34,080 nucleotides of DNA, taken from positions 1-34,080 of the forward strand of contig DAOLIQ010000029.1 of assembly GCA_035328465.1 (NCBI GenBank), read 5' to 3'. How positions within the stretch are numbered: the stretch's first letter is position 1; the number at the start of each line of letters is the position of its first letter. The notes beneath the pieces are model-generated. The model was not told the origin of the DNA. It ran no database searches and was given only the letters and a program-made list of their open reading frames with translations. This stretch comes from JADJEI01 sp035328465 (GTDB lineage: Bacteria; Bacteroidota; Ignavibacteria; Ignavibacteriales; Ignavibacteriaceae). Below are positions 1-8,893 of this stretch, piece after piece. The position numbers and the translations under genes are program-made.

Positions 1-102
1 TTGATTGCATTGGAAGATCAATTGAAGTCAGACATTAATTTTTTTAATCTAAAAAATACTCAGGAAAAACTATATGGATCATTTAGATCAATTAGAAAAT
101 AA
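1..102 (+). other. Possible 3' end of an upstream gene overlapping cysD
   Basis: Frame 1 is open from the window edge to a TAA at 100-102, so an upstream gene could end here with about 29 bases overlapping the cysD start. Frame 3 is also open from the edge, to a TAA at 36-38. The 33 residues visible in frame 1 have no motif I recognise, and they do not resemble the end of an APS kinase. Which of the two frames, if either, is the real tail cannot be decided from this fragment. Confidence 0.2.
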
Positions 103-955
103 AAGTGTTCATATCTTCCGCGAAGCTTACGCTAACTTTAAGAATATTTGTATGCTGTGGTCTATTGGAAAAGACAGCACGGTTTTGTTATGGCTTGCTC
201 GAAAAGCTTTCTTCGGTCATGTACCCATTCCGTTAGTTCATATTGATACTAATTACAAAATACCGGAAATGATTGAGTATCGCGATAGGCTGGCAAAAGA
301 ATGGAATTTAATTATGATTTATGGTCAAAACGAAGAGGCTCTTCAAAACAAGCAAACCTTTCCTGATGGCAATGTTGATAGAATTACCTGCTGCGGAAAT
401 TTAAAAACTGAAGCACTTAAAAACACACTGAGCGGTAAATGGAAACGTTACCGGCTGAATAATGAATTAGGCGAATATGAAGTTGACAAAAATACTGAAC
501 CCTTTACCGGAGTAATTGTCGGTGCCCGCTCCGATGAAGAAGGAAGCAGGTCTAAAGAAAGATATTTCTCCCCAAGGGACACAGAAAACCAGTGGGATGT
601 AGGCGATCAGCCGCCGGAATTCTGGAATCAATTTAAAACTGATTTTGCACCGGGAACACATCTCAGAATACATCCATTACTTGATTGGACCGAACTTAAC
701 ATTTGGGAATATATTAAACGAGAAAATATTCCTACCGTTTCTCTCTATTATAATAAAGGTGATGGGAAAAGATATCGCTCGCTTGGCTGCTACCCTTGCA
801 CATCCCCTATTGAATCTGCTTCAAGAAACGTTGATGAAATAATTGAGGAATTAAAAAGCGGCAAACTAAAAAATATTGCTGAAAGATCCGGAAGAGCTCA
901 GGATAAAGATGATGGCGGGGGTCTTGAAACTCTGAGACGCGACGGATATATGTAA
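74..955 (+). CDS. cysD: Sulfate adenylyltransferase subunit 2 (CysD)
   Basis: This is the catalytic subunit of ATP sulfurylase, which makes adenosine 5'-phosphosulfate (APS) from ATP and sulfate in the cytoplasm, with CysN as its GTPase partner. The 293 aa product has the family's usual length. It carries the PP-loop form S-I-G-K-D-S near residue 30 and the G-A-R-S-D-E-E-G-S...K-E-R-Y-F-S stretch in the middle. Its C-terminal part has the usual L-G-C-Y-P-C-T and R-R-D-G-Y ends. An AGGA at 62-65, 8 bases upstream, supports the ATG at 74. cysN follows after 31 bases. Placed at the head of a run of sulfotransferases, it most likely feeds sulfate donor synthesis for polysaccharide sulfation rather than, or as well as, cysteine synthesis. 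Confidence 0.95.
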   Translation: MDHLDQLENKSVHIFREAYANFKNICMLWSIGKDSTVLLWLARKAFFGHVPIPLVHIDTNYKIPEMIEYRDRLAKEWNLIMIYGQNEEALQNKQTFPDGNVDRITCCGNLKTEALKNTLSGKWKRYRLNNELGEYEVDKNTEPFTGVIVGARSDEEGSRSKERYFSPRDTENQWDVGDQPPEFWNQFKTDFAPGTHLRIHPLLDWTELNIWEYIKRENIPTVSLYYNKGDGKRYRSLGCYPCTSPIESASRNVDEIIEELKSGKLKNIAERSGRAQDKDDGGGLETLRRDGYM

Positions 956-986
956 TTATTATTTAATAAAGAAACTAAAATTCAAA

Positions 987-2783
987 ATGAGCATGAAAGA
1001 ACAAATGAATATTGTAATTGCCGGTCATGTTGACCACGGCAAAAGTACAATTATTGGTAGATTATTAGCTGACACAAATTCACTGCCGGAAGGTAAGCTT
1101 GAACAAATAAAAACAATGTGCGAATTAAGCTCAAAACCTTTTGAATATGCATTTTTGCTTGATGCATTAAAGGATGAACGATCACAGGGGATTACAATAG
1201 ATTCAGCAAGAGTTTTTTTCAAAACTAAAAAGAGAGATTACATAATTATTGATGCGCCCGGTCATATCGAATTTTTAAAAAATATGGTTTCGGGTGCTGC
1301 ACGTGCTGAGGCAGCTTTACTTGTAATTGATGCTCAAGAAGGCGTACAGGAAAATTCACGAAGACATGGTTATATGCTTTCGATGCTTGGCATAAAACAA
1401 ATTGCAGTAATAGTTAATAAAATGGATCTGATTGATTATGATAAGAAAAAATATGAAAAAATTGTTGCCGAATATTCTAAGTTTTTAACCGATATAAATG
1501 TTGTCCCAACCCGATTTATTCCTGTCAGCGGGATGGAAGGGGAAAATATTGCTTCTTCAAATGGCAAAATGCCGTGGTACACAGATCGAAATCTTTTAGA
1601 CAATCTGGATGATTTTGAAAAAGAAAAACCCGCTCTAAATAAACCATTCAGAATGGCTGTCCAGGATGTTTATAAATTTACAAAGTTTAGAGATAGCAGA
1701 AGGATTGTCGCCGGAACAATCGATAGTGGAACTATAAAAGCAGGAGACGATGTAGTATTCTACCCTTCAGGCAAAAAAAGTAAAGTCAAGGCTATCGAAG
1801 TATTCAACCAGAAGACTCCGGATTTTGCTCAGGTTGGATTTGCGACAGGATTTACTTTAGAAGAGCAAATTTATGTGACGCGCGGCGAGATGGTGGTTAA
1901 TGCTATTGAACTAAAGCCGCAGGTTGCAAAGAGAATAAAAGTAAATTTGTTCTGGTTAGGAAAAAAACCGTTAATAAAGAAAAAGGATTATTTCCTGAAG
2001 CTTGGGACTGCAAAAGTAGGTTGTAAACTCGAAGAAATTCAGAGAGTAATTAATGCATCCAACCTTAACGCACTCGATACAAACGATCGCATAAACAGAC
2101 ACGATGTTGCTGAATGTACTTTAGTTTTAAATAAAGCAATTGCTTTTGATAAATTAGACGACATTGCCCAAACAAGCCGCTTTGTTATTGTAGATGAATA
2201 TGAGATAGCTGGCGGTGGAATCATTAAAGAAGGACTTGAAGATAAACTAACCTGGGTCAGAGATACCATATTACTTCGAAATTATAAATGGCAAAAAAGC
2301 ATTCTTTCGAATGAACAACGCGCAGAGAAATACAATCAAAAGGCAACAATAATTATTCTTACAGGTTCAAAAAAATCCGGCAAAAAAGAAGTTGCAAAAG
2401 CATTAGAAGCAAAACTTTTCGCTGAAGGTAAATATGTTTATTTCCTCGGAATTGGTAATGTTCTTTACGGAGTTGACGCAGACATTAAAGGTAAAGAAAA
2501 TAATCGTGAAGAGCATTTGAGAAGACTTGGCGAGGTTGCACATATTCTGCTTGATTCCGGAGTGATTTTATTGTTAACAGCCTTAGAATTAACACAAGAT
2601 GATCTTGAAATTTTAAAATTATCAGTTGACCCCGATAAAATAGAAGTAATCTGGGTTGGCGAAGAAGTAACCACTGATATAGCTCTTGATAGCAAAGTAC
2701 CAGGTTTAATAGATGTTGATGAGTCAGTCGAGATGATCAAGAATTTACTTTATGATCAGGGGATAATTTTTAAACCATGGTAA
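987..2783 (+). CDS. cysN: Sulfate adenylyltransferase subunit 1 (CysN) fused to a degenerate APS-kinase-like domain
   Basis: Residues 1 to about 420 are the CysN GTPase that drives APS formation with CysD. G1 is GHVDHGKST (13-21), G3 is DAPGH (89-93) and G4 is NKMD (144-147), followed by the beta-barrel domains. Residues about 453-598 align with CysC of the CysN/C (NodQ-type) fusions, but the kinase signatures are broken. The Walker A reads GSKKSGKK (460-467) with Lys in place of the final Ser/Thr. The D-G-D-N-x-R segment is replaced by G-I-G-N-V-L, the F-I-S-P-F segment is gone, and the K-G-L-Y segment is missing. The domain is also shorter than a normal APS kinase of about 175-200 residues. 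CysN function is secure; PAPS formation by this protein is doubtful. The two nearby ATGs (987 and 993) make the exact start uncertain by two codons. Confidence 0.9.
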   Translation: MSMKEQMNIVIAGHVDHGKSTIIGRLLADTNSLPEGKLEQIKTMCELSSKPFEYAFLLDALKDERSQGITIDSARVFFKTKKRDYIIIDAPGHIEFLKNMVSGAARAEAALLVIDAQEGVQENSRRHGYMLSMLGIKQIAVIVNKMDLIDYDKKKYEKIVAEYSKFLTDINVVPTRFIPVSGMEGENIASSNGKMPWYTDRNLLDNLDDFEKEKPALNKPFRMAVQDVYKFTKFRDSRRIVAGTIDSGTIKAGDDVVFYPSGKKSKVKAIEVFNQKTPDFAQVGFATGFTLEEQIYVTRGEMVVNAIELKPQVAKRIKVNLFWLGKKPLIKKKDYFLKLGTAKVGCKLEEIQRVINASNLNALDTNDRINRHDVAECTLVLNKAIAFDKLDDIAQTSRFVIVDEYEIAGGGIIKEGLEDKLTWVRDTILLRNYKWQKSILSNEQRAEKYNQKATIIILTGSKKSGKKEVAKALEAKLFAEGKYVYFLGIGNVLYGVDADIKGKENNREEHLRRLGEVAHILLDSGVILLLTALELTQDDLEILKLSVDPDKIEVIWVGEEVTTDIALDSKVPGLIDVDESVEMIKNLLYDQGIIFKPW

Positions 2784-2821
2784 ATTTTCCAAATAAGGAA
2801 TAGACTGAATAAGCAATTTTA

Positions 2822-3751
2822 ATGAATAATTTACCCAATGCAATTCATATAGGATTCTCTAAATGCGGCTCAACTTTTTTACAATCCTATTTAAGGCAGC
2901 ATTCTAAAATTTTCCTAACTCATAAACTACATTTTTTCAGCCCATTCGGTTTTGATAATTTCAAAAAGGGGGCTGGGTATTACAGCGAATATTTTAAATC
3001 GGCAAGTCCTAACTCTGTTAAAGTTGATAGTGATGAACACATTGTACTTCCGATTTATCACCCGGTATTAGGCTCCGCAGCCACAACAATTGATTCTGTC
3101 AAAACAGTTGTTCAAAGAATCAAAGCAACAGTTGAAGATGTGAAAATAATTCTAATTATTCGAAATCAAGTTAGCCTAATATTATCAAGATATTCCGAGT
3201 ATTTGCTTGCAGGAGGAAAATTTTCATTCAAAAAGTTTTTAGAAGAAAACTTATGCTGCAGCCTTGATCAAAAGAATTACTACCAAAATTTTTATTCGGA
3301 AATAATCAACATATTAACTGAAAATTTCGCCCCTTCAAATGTTTTGGTTTTATTGCAAGAGGAATTCTGGACCGAGCGCAAAAAAGTAATCGGCAGGTTA
3401 TGTGAATTTTTAAATATTAATGTTGAATACCCGGTAAATACAAAAATAAGAGATCGTCGTATCGGACTTTCATACAGGGGAATGATTTTAATGCGTGCCT
3501 TAAATAGGCTTATAGTTATTTCTCCCGAAAATTTTTTAAACCCTGCGCAAACAAAGCTGCCTTACGGCATTTATAAATTTTTTCAGAGGCTGATCCGATT
3601 GATTGATTACTATCTTCCTAAAAGTCTTAAAGGTAATAGAGATCAGATATTTCCAGAAGAATTGAAATTAATAGTTCAGAATACTTTCAGAGAAGATAAT
3701 ATTAAGCTCAGCATTTTACTCAATAAAGATCTTAAATCTTTAGGTTACTAA
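2822..3751 (+). CDS. PAPS-dependent sulfotransferase 1
   Basis: A 309 aa sulfotransferase-fold protein that would move a sulfo group from PAPS to a carbohydrate hydroxyl. The 5'-phosphosulfate loop is G-F-S-K-C-G-S-T-F-L (11-20). The 3'-phosphate motif is I-I-R-N...S-R-Y, with Arg114 and Ser122 as the expected phosphate contacts. The K-x-G-S/T loop followed by the S-R-Y form is typical of bacterial carbohydrate and heparan-type sulfotransferases. No signal peptide or membrane segment is visible, so it should act in the cytoplasm on nucleotide- or lipid-linked sugars. It lies 38 bases after cysN and 172 bases before cysQ. The acceptor cannot be read from the sequence. Confidence 0.85.
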   Translation: MNNLPNAIHIGFSKCGSTFLQSYLRQHSKIFLTHKLHFFSPFGFDNFKKGAGYYSEYFKSASPNSVKVDSDEHIVLPIYHPVLGSAATTIDSVKTVVQRIKATVEDVKIILIIRNQVSLILSRYSEYLLAGGKFSFKKFLEENLCCSLDQKNYYQNFYSEIINILTENFAPSNVLVLLQEEFWTERKKVIGRLCEFLNINVEYPVNTKIRDRRIGLSYRGMILMRALNRLIVISPENFLNPAQTKLPYGIYKFFQRLIRLIDYYLPKSLKGNRDQIFPEELKLIVQNTFREDNIKLSILLNKDLKSLGY

Positions 3752-3923
3752 ATCTATTTTAGTTTTATAGAATATTTTTCTAATTAAAAAATTAATTGAT
3801 CTTCCAAGCCGAAATTCATCTTTATTCGGTATAAAAAACAAAGCATATTTATAAATGTATTCTTACTTTTTAGGTAATTAAATAATAAAATTAAAGCTAA
3901 ACTTTAACAACGAAAGCGAATTA

Positions 3924-4679
3924 ATGAATTTTGATATCAATAAAATTATAGAAATTGCAAAAAGTGCTGGTGATGCCATAATGGGGATTTATCAAACTGA
4001 TTCTTTTGAGGTTGAAATGAAAAGTGACAACTCCCCCCTTACCCGAGCGGATAAAGCTTCTCATGAGGTTATTGCTAAAGGTCTTTCCAAATTGTATCCG
4101 GATATTCCCATTCTATCTGAAGAAGGTAAATCTATTCCTTATGATACTAGAAAGAACTGGAGTCATTTTTGGTTAGTTGATCCCTTAGATGGCACAAAAG
4201 AATTTATAAAAAAAAATGGCGAATTTACTGTTAACATAGCACTGATTAAAAATGCTGCCCCCATAGCCGGAGTTATCTATGTACCTGCACAAGAACTGAT
4301 GTATTATGGAGTTGTGGGAAAAGGTGCTTATAAAAAAAGAGGTGAACAGACTCCGGTCGAAATATCAGTTTCAAAGAATTTAGATGCGGGATTGATTGCT
4401 GTTAAAAGTCGGTCACATTCCTCTGAAGATGAGGAAAAGTTTTTTGCAAATTATAACCTAATTGATACAATCTCAGTCGGTAGTTCATTGAAGTTTTGTA
4501 TGGTTGCCGAAGGGAAAGCACAAATTTATTATCGAAATGGTCCTACTTGGGAATGGGATACAGGAGCTGGACACGCTATAATTTTAGCAAGTGGTGGAAA
4601 TGTTTCTGGAATTGGACAGGGATTAAATTATAATAAAGAATCTCTGTTAAACGGTAGCTTCCTAGTAACAGCAGAATAA
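3924..4679 (+). CDS. cysQ: 3'(2'),5'-bisphosphate nucleotidase (CysQ)
   Basis: This Mg2+-dependent phosphatase of the inositol-monophosphatase fold hydrolyses PAP, the inhibitory product left by every sulfotransferase, to AMP. Metal ligands are visible: E66-E67 in L-S-E-E-G, the W-x-x-D-P-x-D-G-T motif with D86, D89 and T91, and the C-terminal E-W-D-T-G-A-G-H with D212. The stretch K-E-F-I-K-K-N-G-E-F-T-V-N-I is the CysQ form rather than the SuhB form. Its 251 aa is close to E. coli CysQ. Only two bases separate its stop from the next sulfotransferase, so it is probably co-translated with it, which fits a role in clearing PAP. Confidence 0.93.
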   Translation: MNFDINKIIEIAKSAGDAIMGIYQTDSFEVEMKSDNSPLTRADKASHEVIAKGLSKLYPDIPILSEEGKSIPYDTRKNWSHFWLVDPLDGTKEFIKKNGEFTVNIALIKNAAPIAGVIYVPAQELMYYGVVGKGAYKKRGEQTPVEISVSKNLDAGLIAVKSRSHSSEDEEKFFANYNLIDTISVGSSLKFCMVAEGKAQIYYRNGPTWEWDTGAGHAIILASGGNVSGIGQGLNYNKESLLNGSFLVTAE

Positions 4680-4681
4680 TA

Positions 4682-5632
4682 ATGAATCAGCAGAAACCTC
4701 TTATTATTATTGGTGCCCACAGATCGGGGACTACTTTTACCGGAAATATGATTTCACTTTCAGATGAGGTTTGTTATATAAGGGATCCATTTGCAAAATA
4801 TAGAAGGGCTGGTCTATTTCAACTACGTCCTAAAAATTTTTTCACTTATATAACTGATGTGAACGGAAACGAATATCACGAAACTTTTCAACGAATGATT
4901 CAATTTAAATATTCTTTAACCGAAGAATTAAGTTTCATTAGAAAGTCGATTGATATCAAGCCTTTATTTGGAGATATCTTCCGATTTAAAGTTGCAAAGT
5001 TGAAAAATAAACGGGCTTTACTAAAGGCTGCAACTGCTTTATTTTCTACTGAATGGCTGCAAAAGAATTTTGATTTTCGGGTCTTAGCTTTAATAAGACA
5101 TCCGGCAGCTTTCATCAGTAGTTTGAAAAGGCTGAATATTACTCACCCCTTTGTTGAATTTGTGAATCAACCTTTATTAATGAAAGACCACCTTCAACAA
5201 TTCGAAAGTAAAATAAACGGATATTCTCAACTGCAGTTAAAAGCTGGCCATACAAATACTCCGGACATTATTGACCAGGGAATTTTACTTTGGAATATAA
5301 TTTATAGCTTTATGCTGAAGATGAGAGAAAAACATCCTGAATGGTTAATGCTAAATCACGAAAATATTTCTATTGAACCAATAAGACATTTTGAAAATAT
5401 ATATAAACATTTCCAACTCAATTTTACAGACGATATTAAAACTAAAATTATTGATTATACTTCCCAATCAAATCCTTCTGAGGCTGTAAAAGGCAAATGG
5501 AATTCTCTGAAACGGAATAGCTCACAAAATGTAAAAAATTGGAAGAACAGATTGTCACCAGAGGAAATAGAGAAAATTTATAACGGCACTAATGAAATTG
5601 CAATGAATTTTTATAAATCAGACGATTGGTAA
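4682..5632 (+). CDS. PAPS-dependent sulfotransferase 2
   Basis: A 316 aa sulfotransferase-like protein. The N-terminal phosphosulfate loop is I-I-G-A-H-R-S-G-T-T-F (9-19). The 3'-phosphate-binding segment is L-I-R-H-P-A-A-F-I-S-S, with Arg139 and Ser146/147. The R-S-G-T-T loop is the form common in bacterial polysaccharide and lipid sulfotransferases. The remaining sequence is only distantly like the other copies in the window, so its acceptor probably differs. It starts two bases after cysQ and ends 18 bases before the next sulfotransferase, inside one apparent operon. It has no secretion signal. The acceptor is unknown. Confidence 0.82.
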   Translation: MNQQKPLIIIGAHRSGTTFTGNMISLSDEVCYIRDPFAKYRRAGLFQLRPKNFFTYITDVNGNEYHETFQRMIQFKYSLTEELSFIRKSIDIKPLFGDIFRFKVAKLKNKRALLKAATALFSTEWLQKNFDFRVLALIRHPAAFISSLKRLNITHPFVEFVNQPLLMKDHLQQFESKINGYSQLQLKAGHTNTPDIIDQGILLWNIIYSFMLKMREKHPEWLMLNHENISIEPIRHFENIYKHFQLNFTDDIKTKIIDYTSQSNPSEAVKGKWNSLKRNSSQNVKNWKNRLSPEEIEKIYNGTNEIAMNFYKSDDW

Positions 5633-5650
5633 ACCCGATAAATATTTATC

Positions 5651-6439
5651 ATGAAAAAGAAAATCTTAAAATTTATCTTTCAGCATCCGCACATTTACTC
5701 ACTTTATTTGACGGCCAGAAATTTTGATGCCCGAACTTTTTTTTCCATCAAATCTTATCAAATAAAGGATGTGGTAATATGCGGTATGCCCCGATCAGGC
5801 TCCACTTTGCTGTTCAATATCATAAAAGAAATGTTAAGATTACACTATACGAAGATAGACCCATATTTTATCAACGATAAACAATATAACAAACTTCTTA
5901 AAAGTGAAATTTCTTTGGTTGTAAAAAAGAATCATCGTTATTCGCCGCTTTTAAAAAAAAGAATTATGAAAGGATTGTCAATCGGGTTTTTCACCCATCG
6001 AGATATTAGGGATGTAGTTGTCTCGTTGAAACAAATCGGCAGGATACCTGAATTTGATAAATGGACAAATAGAGGAAGACTCCGGAAAATTGTAAATGAT
6101 GCTTTACTTTATGCCGAAACCCGTAAAGTAACCATGATAGAATACGACCAATTGTTAAATCAAAAAAAAAATGTGATTGATCAATTGGAGAAGAGGTTGG
6201 GGTTAAAATTGACTGATGAAGAAAAGGAAAGTATTATTCAAAAAACAGATATTGATAAAACTAAAAAAATGCTTGAATCCAGAAATGAAAGCGAACAAAT
6301 AGACTATTCAAATCACTTGCATCAAAATCATATTAGCGATGGCAAAGTTGGTAAATGGAAAGATATATTAACCGACGATGAAATAGTACGAATAAATAAT
6401 GAAGCAAAAGATTTTCTGAATCTTTTTAATTATAAATAA
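5651..6439 (+). CDS. PAPS-dependent sulfotransferase 3
   Basis: A 262 aa sulfotransferase-domain protein. Its phosphosulfate loop is C-G-M-P-R-S-G-S-T-L-L (44-54), preceded by about 40 residues without membrane character. The 3'-phosphate segment is T-H-R-D-I-R-D-V-V-V-S (Arg117, Ser125). A C-terminal G-K-V-G-K-W-K-D-I-L-T-D-D-E block corresponds to the R-K-G-x-x-G-x-W-K region of the classical family, which closes over the nucleotide. All three PAPS-binding elements are therefore present. It lies 18 bases after sulfotransferase 2 and 32 before sulfotransferase 4. The sugar acceptor cannot be assigned. Confidence 0.82.
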   Translation: MKKKILKFIFQHPHIYSLYLTARNFDARTFFSIKSYQIKDVVICGMPRSGSTLLFNIIKEMLRLHYTKIDPYFINDKQYNKLLKSEISLVVKKNHRYSPLLKKRIMKGLSIGFFTHRDIRDVVVSLKQIGRIPEFDKWTNRGRLRKIVNDALLYAETRKVTMIEYDQLLNQKKNVIDQLEKRLGLKLTDEEKESIIQKTDIDKTKKMLESRNESEQIDYSNHLHQNHISDGKVGKWKDILTDDEIVRINNEAKDFLNLFNYK

Positions 6440-6471
6440 TTCCCGAATATTATTATTCCAATATTTAGTTT

Positions 6472-7293
6472 ATGATCAAAGTTAATCTTATCAGTGTAAT
6501 TAAAAGATATATTAAACCCGGCAAACCTGCCGGTGATAATTTAAAAATCCTCCGGGACGATACTTTTTTAGTTTCTTATCCAAGATCGGGTAATACTTGG
6601 ATGAGATTTTTATTAGGAAACTATTTGTTCGGAGAAAAATTTGATTTCCTTACAAAAGAAAAATTTATTCCTGCGATAAGGGCAAATACAAATGGAGAAT
6701 TGCTGAAGGTACCTCAACCGAGAATATTAAAGAGTCATTCGCAGTACACACCGATATATCCCAAAGTCATCTACATTGTTAGGGATCCCAGAGATGTAAT
6801 AGTATCCCATTATAATTGGGCAAAGAAAAATCCAAATAAAAAAAGAGATAATACAAAATTAACTTTTGAACAATACGCTGATATTTTCTTTAAGGGTGAT
6901 TTCTCCTTTGGGGGATGGAATGAACATGTTATCGGATGGAGAAGCAATTCAAATAAAATTAAAAACGGCTTTCTGTTTATCAAATACGAAAATCTAAGAA
7001 ATGACACTTTTAATACTCTAAAAAAAACCCTCGAATTTTTAAATATTGTTCCTGAAGAAAATAAAATTATAAACGCAATCGAAAAAACTTCATTTGATCA
7101 AATGAAAAAATTAGAAAAGAAGCAACAGGCAGAACTTAAAGGAATTGCTTCTCCTACCGGGAATATTGATTTTGTGGGCAGCGGTAAAAGCGAATGGCAG
7201 TTTTATTTGAAAGACGAAATTAAAGAAAGATTCAAGACGTATTTTGGATCAACTATGATGTCGTTGGAATATGGGAAAGATATTAATTGGTAA
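6472..7293 (+). CDS. PAPS-dependent sulfotransferase 4 (classical Sulfotransfer_1 type)
   Basis: This is the most canonical sulfotransferase of the set, 273 aa. It has Y-P-R-S-G-N-T-W (36-43), matching the Y-P-K-S-G-T-T-W phosphosulfate loop. K-S-H (87-89) matches the K-T-H segment, whose His is the usual catalytic base. I-V-R-D-P-R-D-V-I-V-S (Arg104, Ser112) matches the 3'-phosphate motif. A C-terminal G-S-G-K-S-E-W block corresponds to the closing loop. These features resemble cytosolic and NodH-like small-molecule or oligosaccharide sulfotransferases. It is the last of four sulfotransferases near the 5' end of the locus, directly before the flippase gene. Activity on a lipid-linked repeat unit before export is inferred from position only. 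Confidence 0.88.
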   Translation: MIKVNLISVIKRYIKPGKPAGDNLKILRDDTFLVSYPRSGNTWMRFLLGNYLFGEKFDFLTKEKFIPAIRANTNGELLKVPQPRILKSHSQYTPIYPKVIYIVRDPRDVIVSHYNWAKKNPNKKRDNTKLTFEQYADIFFKGDFSFGGWNEHVIGWRSNSNKIKNGFLFIKYENLRNDTFNTLKKTLEFLNIVPEENKIINAIEKTSFDQMKKLEKKQQAELKGIASPTGNIDFVGSGKSEWQFYLKDEIKERFKTYFGSTMMSLEYGKDINW

Positions 7294-7324
7294 TAATAAA
7301 CCGACAATTTAAATATTTTAGAAA

Positions 7325-8875
7325 TTGAATCAACTAAAAAATAAAAACGTGACTCGCCAATTGGCTAAGGGTGGGCTAACCGGAATCTCCGGATACCTTT
7401 TATTAAAACCTCTTAATCTGCTGACAAGCGTTCTGCTTGCAAGATTTTTAGGAGCTGATGGTTTTGGGCTTTACTCGCTTGGTTTAAGCATAAATGTTTT
7501 GCTAAATGTTTTTACAAATTTTGGATTTCCGCAGGGGATTGTAAAACTTTCTATTAAGTACCGGACTGAAGGCAGCAAAGAGAAAGTCAAGGGAGTCCTA
7601 TACTCCAGTTTGATTTTCTCCGTAAGTCTTTGCGTTTTGATTGTAATTACTCAGTTAATATTTGCAGAAGAAATAAGTAAAATGTTCTTTGACAATGATT
7701 CATTAGCGAGTGTAATTATTATCTTCGGTTTATCAATCCCCTTCAATACTCTTTATACTTTCCCGGCAGCCTTCGCACAAGCGTTCAAAAAAATAAAATA
7801 TCAATCTATTATTCTAAATATTGCCAGACCTCTAAGTTTTTTACTCTTCACGATTGTTGTTGTTTCTTTTAAGTGGGATCTTGACGCAGTTCTTTATGCA
7901 AATTTAATTTCGACAATTGTAACGGCTGTTATTGGTTTTTATTACATACTAAAGTATTTCCCTGAATTCTATCAAACGAAAATTAAACCAATTTATGAGT
8001 TCAAAAATTTAATAACTTTCTCTGTTCAGACTATGTTCACTGGTTTTCTTTCAATATTAATGATAAAAATTGATAGAATCATGATTGGCTATTTTTCAAC
8101 AAGTTCAGATGTTGGGATTTATTCTGCAGCAGCAAACCTGGCGATCAATGTCACTTTTTTTCTCACTCCCTTTGCAATGATTTTTGCACCAATTTCTGCT
8201 GAGTTATTTCATTTAAATAAAATAGACGAATTAAATAAAGCATTTAAAAATGTTACTCGATGGCTTTTAATTTTTACTCTTCCTTTATTTTTTATTTTCG
8301 CAGGCTTTTCGAAAGAATTATTGCTGATGTTTGGTAAAGACTTTACTATCGGCGGAATTGTGCTGATAGTGATATCTATCGCAGAATTGGTAAATGTTTC
8401 AACTGGACCTGTGGGTATTTTATTAAAGATGTCTGGGCATCAAATTATTGATTTAAAAATTTCTGTTCTTGTTTTGGTGATCAATGCTTCGTTAAATTAT
8501 ATTTTAATTCCAATATATGGACTTATCGGAGCAGCAATTGCTACAGCGATTGCTCTTGCTGTCACGCATATAGTCAGATTGTTTATGGTATGGAAATATT
8601 TAAATATTTTCCCTTATGATATAAATACATTAAAACCATTTATTTCATTCTTAACGATGGGAATCATATTTTTTATTACTGTTTATTTTTTAGAGCCCGT
8701 TACATTGATAAAAATCACTATTGGAGTATTTTTATTAATTGGCTATACGCTTCAATTCCTCATTTCTAAAAAAGACGAAGATGATATTTTTATATTGAAC
8801 TCACTGAAAAAAAGATTATTGAAAAAAGATAAACGCAGTAAAAAAAATAACTCCGATATTAACGAGTCCGAATAA
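7325..8875 (+). CDS. Polysaccharide flippase (Wzx/RfbX-like, MOP superfamily)
   Basis: A 516 aa integral membrane protein with about 12-14 hydrophobic segments. An N-terminal block G-L-T-G-I-S-G-Y-L then L-L-A-R-F-L-G-A-D-G-F-G-L-Y is typical of oligosaccharide flippases that move undecaprenyl-linked repeat units across the inner membrane. The tail after the last helix is very basic (Lys-rich). An in-frame stop lies just upstream (7319-7321) and the first internal Met is more than 100 residues in. The start must therefore be a non-ATG codon: TTG at 7325, or possibly GTG at 7349. No clear ribosome-binding site precedes it. It sits between the sulfotransferases and the polymerase-like gene, as expected for a Wzx/Wzy system. 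Confidence 0.85.
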   Translation: MNQLKNKNVTRQLAKGGLTGISGYLLLKPLNLLTSVLLARFLGADGFGLYSLGLSINVLLNVFTNFGFPQGIVKLSIKYRTEGSKEKVKGVLYSSLIFSVSLCVLIVITQLIFAEEISKMFFDNDSLASVIIIFGLSIPFNTLYTFPAAFAQAFKKIKYQSIILNIARPLSFLLFTIVVVSFKWDLDAVLYANLISTIVTAVIGFYYILKYFPEFYQTKIKPIYEFKNLITFSVQTMFTGFLSILMIKIDRIMIGYFSTSSDVGIYSAAANLAINVTFFLTPFAMIFAPISAELFHLNKIDELNKAFKNVTRWLLIFTLPLFFIFAGFSKELLLMFGKDFTIGGIVLIVISIAELVNVSTGPVGILLKMSGHQIIDLKISVLVLVINASLNYILIPIYGLIGAAIATAIALAVTHIVRLFMVWKYLNIFPYDINTLKPFISFLTMGIIFFITVYFLEPVTLIKITIGVFLLIGYTLQFLISKKDEDDIFILNSLKKRLLKKDKRSKKNNSDINESE

Positions 8876-8893
8876 TCACTTTATAATTTAATA

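Noticed and set aside
3777..3796. AATTAA/TTAATT symmetry in the gap before cysQ
   Set aside because: A pure A/T repeat of this size is expected by chance at this base composition.
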